Shown here one piece after another: positions 60,245 to 64,000 of a DNA stretch of 64,000 nt (the first letter of the stretch is position 1; each line of letters starts with the position of its first letter). Under the pieces are notes generated by a model. It had not been told where the DNA came from. It did not search any database and saw only the letters and a program-made list of their open reading frames with translations. Both the position numbers and the translations under genes were made by a program. The DNA is from Sphingorhabdus sp. EL138 (lineage in GTDB: Bacteria; Pseudomonadota; Alphaproteobacteria; Sphingomonadales; Sphingomonadaceae): positions 1 through 64,000 of the forward strand of contig NZ_CAMDCK010000002.1 of the NCBI RefSeq assembly GCF_945890115.1. Reading direction: 5' to 3'.

Positions 60245-63016
60245 ATGTTGCGACGTGACAAATCTTTTAGCCGTACATTAAAATTGTCGGCGGCCTGCCT
60301 CGCACTTGCCGTGCCCAGCATGGCAATTGCGCAAGAAGCGCCGCAAGGCGAAGACGCTTCCGACGCAGAAATCGTTGTGACGGCGCAGGGCCGTAGCCAA
60401 CTGCTTTCCGACGTTCCTGTCGCCATTTCCGCCGTAAACGCCGAAACACTGCAAAACAGCGGCGCGAACGACATTCGTCAGCTTAACCAAGTTGCGCCAT
60501 CTTTGCTCGTGTCTTCAACCGGATCAGAAGCCAATGGCTCGGCCCGTATTCGCGGCATTGGGACCGTGGGCGATAACCCCGGCCTTGAAAGCTCGGTTCC
60601 AGTATTCATCGACGGCGTTTACCGTTCGCGTTCGGGCATTGGCCTGAACGAACTCGGCGAGATTGACCGCGTCGAAGTGCAACGTGGCCCCCAAGGCACG
60701 CTGGGTGGACGTAACTCGTCGGCTGGCCTCATCAGCATTTATTCGAAAAAGCCAAGCTTTACCTTTGGCGGCACTGGCGAGCTGACATACGGCAATTATG
60801 ATTTCATGCGCGCCGCGGGCAGCGTCACTGGCCCGATTTCGGAGCAATTGGCATTCCGCGTTGATGGCGTATACGTCAAACGCGACGGTTTCTACCGCGA
60901 TGACCAAAATGGCCGCGATATCAATAATCGTGATCGTTACTTCTTGCGCGGTCAGCTGCTCTTCGAACCCACAGACGCATTGTCCGTCCGTTTGATTGCC
61001 GATTATACGTTCCGTAAGGAAGAATGCTGCGCAGCGACCTATGTTGATCGGACCGTCAATCAGTTTATTGGTGACCTGAACACACCAAGCACGGTTGGCG
61101 CGGCATCAACAGCCACGTCCAACAACATCATCAACGTATTGCGCGACTTGGGTCAGCCAATGGCTGCATTCAACCAAGGCTTTGGTCGCAACGTTTCGGT
61201 TAGCCCGAACCGCCTATTCAGCGGTGAAACCAAAGATTATGGTTTCTCCGGTCAGGTGGACTATGACTTTGGCGGTGCAACTTTGACCTCGATCACGGCT
61301 TACCGCCAGTATCGCTCCGGTCAGGCGTCCGACACCGATTATGGTGAGGTCGACATTCTTTATCGCGCACCGAGCGACGATGCCTATCGTCAGTTCCACA
61401 CCTTCACGCAGGAACTACGTCTGCAGGGTGAGGCATTGGACGGCAAGCTGGATTGGTTGGTCGGCGGGTTCTTTGCCAATGAAAAGCTGACCGTGCGTGA
61501 CAATCTGCGCTTCGGTAATCAATATGGCCGCTTTGCAAATTGCCGCGTTGTTTCCGGCGGCGGCTTGGCATTTGCATACAACCCTGCTGCGCAGAGCTGC
61601 ATCACGCCGTCGTTGCGTCCGACCGTTTCGGGTGCATTGGGCGCTGCGGGGCCACTCATCATTTCCGCATTTGACCGTCTCGACACTATGAACAATGTCG
61701 GCACGACCAATGATCGTTACTTCCAGAATGGAACGAACTGGGCGTTGTTCACGCACAACATCGTGCACGTCACCGACACTGTCGATCTGACGCTTGGCCT
61801 TCGCTACACGAAGGACAAGAAGAAGTTCGACGCGACCTTCGGTAACGACAACACGATTTGTACAGCAAACCAAGCGGCTTTGGCGTCGCTGTTGACGACT
61901 CCAGCTGCTGCAACTGCTGGTGCCGTCATTGGCCTTTCCTGTCAGGGCAACTCGACCGCAGAGCTCAACGGCGTTTCGATCCGTGATGACCGCAATGAAG
62001 ATCAAATCACCGGAACGGCCATTCTTTCGTGGAAGCCTGTCGATGATCTTCTGCTCTACACGAGCTTTGCACGCGGGTATAAAGCGGGCGGCTTCAACCT
62101 TGACCGCTCGGCACTGAAGTCGCCAGTTCCAACCTTTGCCTCGCTTGGCGGCGCACAGGCACTGGTTGGTAGCCTTCAGTTCGATCCCGAACTGGTGGAC
62201 AGCTATGAACTGGGTGCGAAATTCTCGAACGGTCCATTTGGCCTTAGCGTTTCGGCCTTCCGTTCGGACTTCAGCAGCTTCCAGTTGAATACTTTCAACG
62301 GTACTGTGTTCCTCGTTCAGAACGTCAATGGGTGTAACAACCTCGTTGGCGGACCAAATGCGGATACGGATCAGAATCTGTCTGCTGCTGGCACCAACTT
62401 CAATGCCGCGCCGAATACGACCGGAAGCTGTGCCAAGGGCGACATCACTTATGGTGTTCGTACGCAAGGTCTTGAGCTTGAAGCATCGCTGACGCCAGCA
62501 CGTAACTTCCGCATGGCGGCTGGTCTGACGTATGCCAAGACCACCTATCGGGACGATCTGATCGGAACTAAGAACGGCGCACCGCTGGATTCTGCATTGC
62601 GCAAATTGCCCGGTGACAATCTGTCGAACGCACCTGAATTCGTTGCCACCTCAAGTGTCACATGGACGCCGGATATTGGCAGCAATGGTATGAGCGGCCT
62701 TGTTTACATCGACGGTCGTATGACCAGCGATTACAACACGGGTTCCGACTTGTTCCCGCAGAAGGAGCAGGACGGTTTTGCCGTATTCAACGCGCGTATT
62801 GGTCTGCGCGGCGCGGACGAAGCTTGGGGTATTGAGCTTTGGGGCCAGAATATCTTTAATCAAGATTATGCACAGGTTGCCTTCAACTCGCCATTCCAGG
62901 CGGGTCAAAGTTCAGCACCATTTGTGGATTCGCAATATCCCGGTGGTCGCCAGATCTTCTCGCAGTTCCTTGCTGAACCGCGGACCTATGGCATCACATT
63001 GCGCGGCAAGTTCTAA
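60245..63016 (+). CDS. Large TonB-dependent outer-membrane receptor
   Basis: AGGAG 7 bases upstream supports the ATG at 60245, giving 923 residues. The signal peptide ends at MAIAQ. The TonB-box region is AEIVVTAQGRSQLLSDVP; the plug has VAPSLLVSSTGSEANGSARI, VPVFIDGVYRSRSGIGLNEL and RVEVQRGPQGTLGGRNSSAG. The barrel is long with extended loops and ends YGITLRGKF with C-terminal Phe. This is the catabolism-linked receptor type of sphingomonads. It may serve the reductase/amidohydrolase genes upstream, but the substrate is unknown. A terminator follows. Confidence 0.92.
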   Translation: MLRRDKSFSRTLKLSAACLALAVPSMAIAQEAPQGEDASDAEIVVTAQGRSQLLSDVPVAISAVNAETLQNSGANDIRQLNQVAPSLLVSSTGSEANGSARIRGIGTVGDNPGLESSVPVFIDGVYRSRSGIGLNELGEIDRVEVQRGPQGTLGGRNSSAGLISIYSKKPSFTFGGTGELTYGNYDFMRAAGSVTGPISEQLAFRVDGVYVKRDGFYRDDQNGRDINNRDRYFLRGQLLFEPTDALSVRLIADYTFRKEECCAATYVDRTVNQFIGDLNTPSTVGAASTATSNNIINVLRDLGQPMAAFNQGFGRNVSVSPNRLFSGETKDYGFSGQVDYDFGGATLTSITAYRQYRSGQASDTDYGEVDILYRAPSDDAYRQFHTFTQELRLQGEALDGKLDWLVGGFFANEKLTVRDNLRFGNQYGRFANCRVVSGGGLAFAYNPAAQSCITPSLRPTVSGALGAAGPLIISAFDRLDTMNNVGTTNDRYFQNGTNWALFTHNIVHVTDTVDLTLGLRYTKDKKKFDATFGNDNTICTANQAALASLLTTPAAATAGAVIGLSCQGNSTAELNGVSIRDDRNEDQITGTAILSWKPVDDLLLYTSFARGYKAGGFNLDRSALKSPVPTFASLGGAQALVGSLQFDPELVDSYELGAKFSNGPFGLSVSAFRSDFSSFQLNTFNGTVFLVQNVNGCNNLVGGPNADTDQNLSAAGTNFNAAPNTTGSCAKGDITYGVRTQGLELEASLTPARNFRMAAGLTYAKTTYRDDLIGTKNGAPLDSALRKLPGDNLSNAPEFVATSSVTWTPDIGSNGMSGLVYIDGRMTSDYNTGSDLFPQKEQDGFAVFNARIGLRGADEAWGIELWGQNIFNQDYAQVAFNSPFQAGQSSAPFVDSQYPGGRQIFSQFLAEPRTYGITLRGKF

Positions 63017-63038
63017 GAACTTCGCTCACTTAAATGAA

Positions 63039-63066
63039 AAAGGGCTCGCAGCGATGCGGGCCCTTT
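63039..63066 (+). terminator. Rho-independent terminator after the TonB receptor
   Basis: AAAGGGCTCGCA (63039-63050) and TGCGGGCCCTTT (63055-63066) form a 12-base-pair stem with one G-T wobble and a GCGA loop, followed by more T. It lies 22 bases beyond the receptor stop. Confidence 0.85.
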
Positions 63067-63136
63067 TTTGTTGGATGAAGAGACGGTGGGACCGAGTTGC
63101 AGGCAATCAGAGCAAATAGCTTCTGCACGCAGCCTT

Positions 63137-63229
63137 CGTCATCCTGAACTTGTTTCAGGATAACAGGCAACAGTGATGCTTTATCCTGGAGCCGGATGCT
63201 GGCAGAGCCAAAGCAAGTTCAGGATGACG
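63137..63229. repeat. CCTGAACTTG repeat family, copy 3
   Basis: The ends CGTCATCCTGAACTTG (63137-63152) and CAAGTTCAGGATGACG (63214-63229) are a perfect 16-base inverted repeat bracketing 61 bases. The left end also continues TTTCAGGAT, giving a nested hairpin as in the copies at 9279 and 43573. Confidence 0.78.
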
Positions 63230-63282
63230 ATAAAAATATCATATTGAAAAAACGCGCTTAATCGCGCCGTATGCGGTGCAGC

Positions 63283-64000
63283 TTAACTGCTAAAACCCAC
63301 GCTCAAGAAGCCCGGCATCGGCCCATTCCAGCCATCATCGCCCGACGTCGCAGCACCGGTAGACTGCTCTGGCTTAGCGACTTCAGCCTTAGGCGCCGCT
63401 TTCTCACGTGCTGGCTTGGCTGCCGCTTTCTCGCGCACTGGCTCTGGCACTTCGGCCGCTGCCTCAGGCGTGTCAGACCGCGCTTCCTTGGCCTTAGCCG
63501 AGGGTGTTCGGCGCCCCCGCTTTGCCGGCGCACGTTCTTCACCTTCGGCGGGTGCTTCGATTTTGCCAAAACGCTCGATCTTATTACCGATCAGCTTTTC
63601 AATGCTTTCAATCGCTTCTTCGTCGGCCTTTGTGACAAATGTAAATGCCTTGCCCTTGGCGCCAGCACGGCCGGTACGACCAATGCGGTGGACATAGTCA
63701 TCGGGATGCCATGGCGCGTCAAAGTTAAACACATGGCTGACGCCCTTTACATCAAGCCCGCGCGCCGCGACATCGGATGCCACGAGCAGATCAATGTCGC
63801 CATTCTTAAACGCTTCCAATTGCTTCTGGCGCGACGCTTGGTCGATGTCACCATGGATTTCGCCGGAACGAAAGCCGTGGCGTTGAAGGCTGGTGTTTAA
63901 TTCGCGCACCGTCGTCTTACGGTTGCAGAAGATGATCGCGTTCGACACGGTTTCCGTGCGCAGAAGGTCGCGCAAAACATCGCGCTTTTTCATCTGGGTT
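63283..64000 (-). CDS. DEAD-box RNA helicase, C-terminal part (gene runs off the window)
   Basis: The frame is open to the window edge at 64000 without a start. About 239 residues are visible: helicase domain 2 with NAIIFCNRKTTVREL (motif IV region), HGDIDQASRQKQLEAFKNG, VASDVAARGLDV (motif V) and HRIGRTGRAG (motif VI). A tail of about 90 residues rich in Ala, Lys, Pro and Glu ends in GPMPGFLSVGFS; this low-complexity, Lys/Ala tail is typical of RhlE-type helicases. It probably remodels RNA in ribosome assembly or decay. Confidence 0.9.
   Translation of the reverse strand, partial: TQMKKRDVLRDLLRTETVSNAIIFCNRKTTVRELNTSLQRHGFRSGEIHGDIDQASRQKQLEAFKNGDIDLLVASDVAARGLDVKGVSHVFNFDAPWHPDDYVHRIGRTGRAGAKGKAFTFVTKADEEAIESIEKLIGNKIERFGKIEAPAEGEERAPAKRGRRTPSAKAKEARSDTPEAAAEVPEPVREKAAAKPAREKAAPKAEVAKPEQSTGAATSGDDGWNGPMPGFLSVGFSS

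Noticed and set aside
61415-62467. Open frame of 350 codons on the minus strand
   Set aside because: Antisense to the TonB receptor at 60245-63016, with no ribosome site and an Arg/Ala/Val-rich product typical of shadow frames.

Overview
This 64 kb window is chromosomal DNA of a sphingomonad (Alphaproteobacteria, order Sphingomonadales). The evidence is the three TonB-dependent receptors, the UPF0262 and Bpt (aspartate/glutamate leucyltransferase) genes, many 1- and 4-base gene overlaps, and short palindromic repeats built on CACCCTGAACTTG that are familiar from sphingomonad genomes. The genus cannot be fixed by eye.

Layout. 1-0.5 kb: the tail of an IS481-type transposase next to a small orphan ORF. 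1.1-14 kb: a catabolic block with a GST-family protein, two Cys-type sulfatases, their formylglycine-generating enzyme, a haloalkane dehalogenase, a TetR regulator, a small Cys-rich exported protein, a GMC oxidoreductase, an FAD oxidoreductase and a POT-type transporter. 14.4-16.2 kb: a regulatory islet with a response regulator carrying a MarR-like output domain, a stand-alone histidine-kinase dimerisation domain with no ATPase domain, and a second MarR-like protein resembling the response regulator output. 16.6-25.5 kb: acyl-CoA dehydrogenase, Tat-exported PhoD, then a TetR/Rieske oxygenase/FAD-desaturase-like unit with a perfect palindromic operator, and a TonB receptor. 25.7-32.2 kb: TPR sulfotransferase, MocA-like and XdhC maturation proteins, divergent from a two-subunit molybdenum hydroxylase and a GNAT protein. 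32.3-38.1 kb: a cobalamin riboswitch followed by overlapping btuB-F-C-D genes ending in a PhoD-like lipoprotein. 38.1-47.7 kb: mostly housekeeping genes (PH-domain pair, nitronate monooxygenase-like, lysC, ubiG, dnaB, UPF0262, cdd, dcd) plus a GH25-like protein that appears to have lost its catalytic acids. 47.7-49.3 kb: an AT-rich islet with a DUF5343-like protein and a Swt1-type HEPN protein. 49.3-64 kb: HTH protein, saccharopine-dehydrogenase-like reductase, M28 peptidase, pirin, ArfB, free-Met-sulfoxide reductase, Bpt, threonine dehydratase, a reductase/amidohydrolase/MDR operon, a large TonB receptor, and the end of a DEAD-box helicase.

How it fits together. The left third looks like outer-membrane and periplasmic capture and desulfation of organic substrates followed by oxidation: the sulfatases need the nearby FGE, and the TetR-FGE-dehalogenase genes share a strand with tight spacing. 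The molybdenum hydroxylase sits divergently to two of its likely maturation factors. B12 import is a single riboswitch-controlled unit. The best candidates for something undescribed are the two-component islet with a kinase-less DHp protein, the DUF5343/HEPN pair, the PhoD-like lipoprotein inside the B12 operon, and the degenerate GH25 protein. All family assignments were made by reading motifs; no database search was run.
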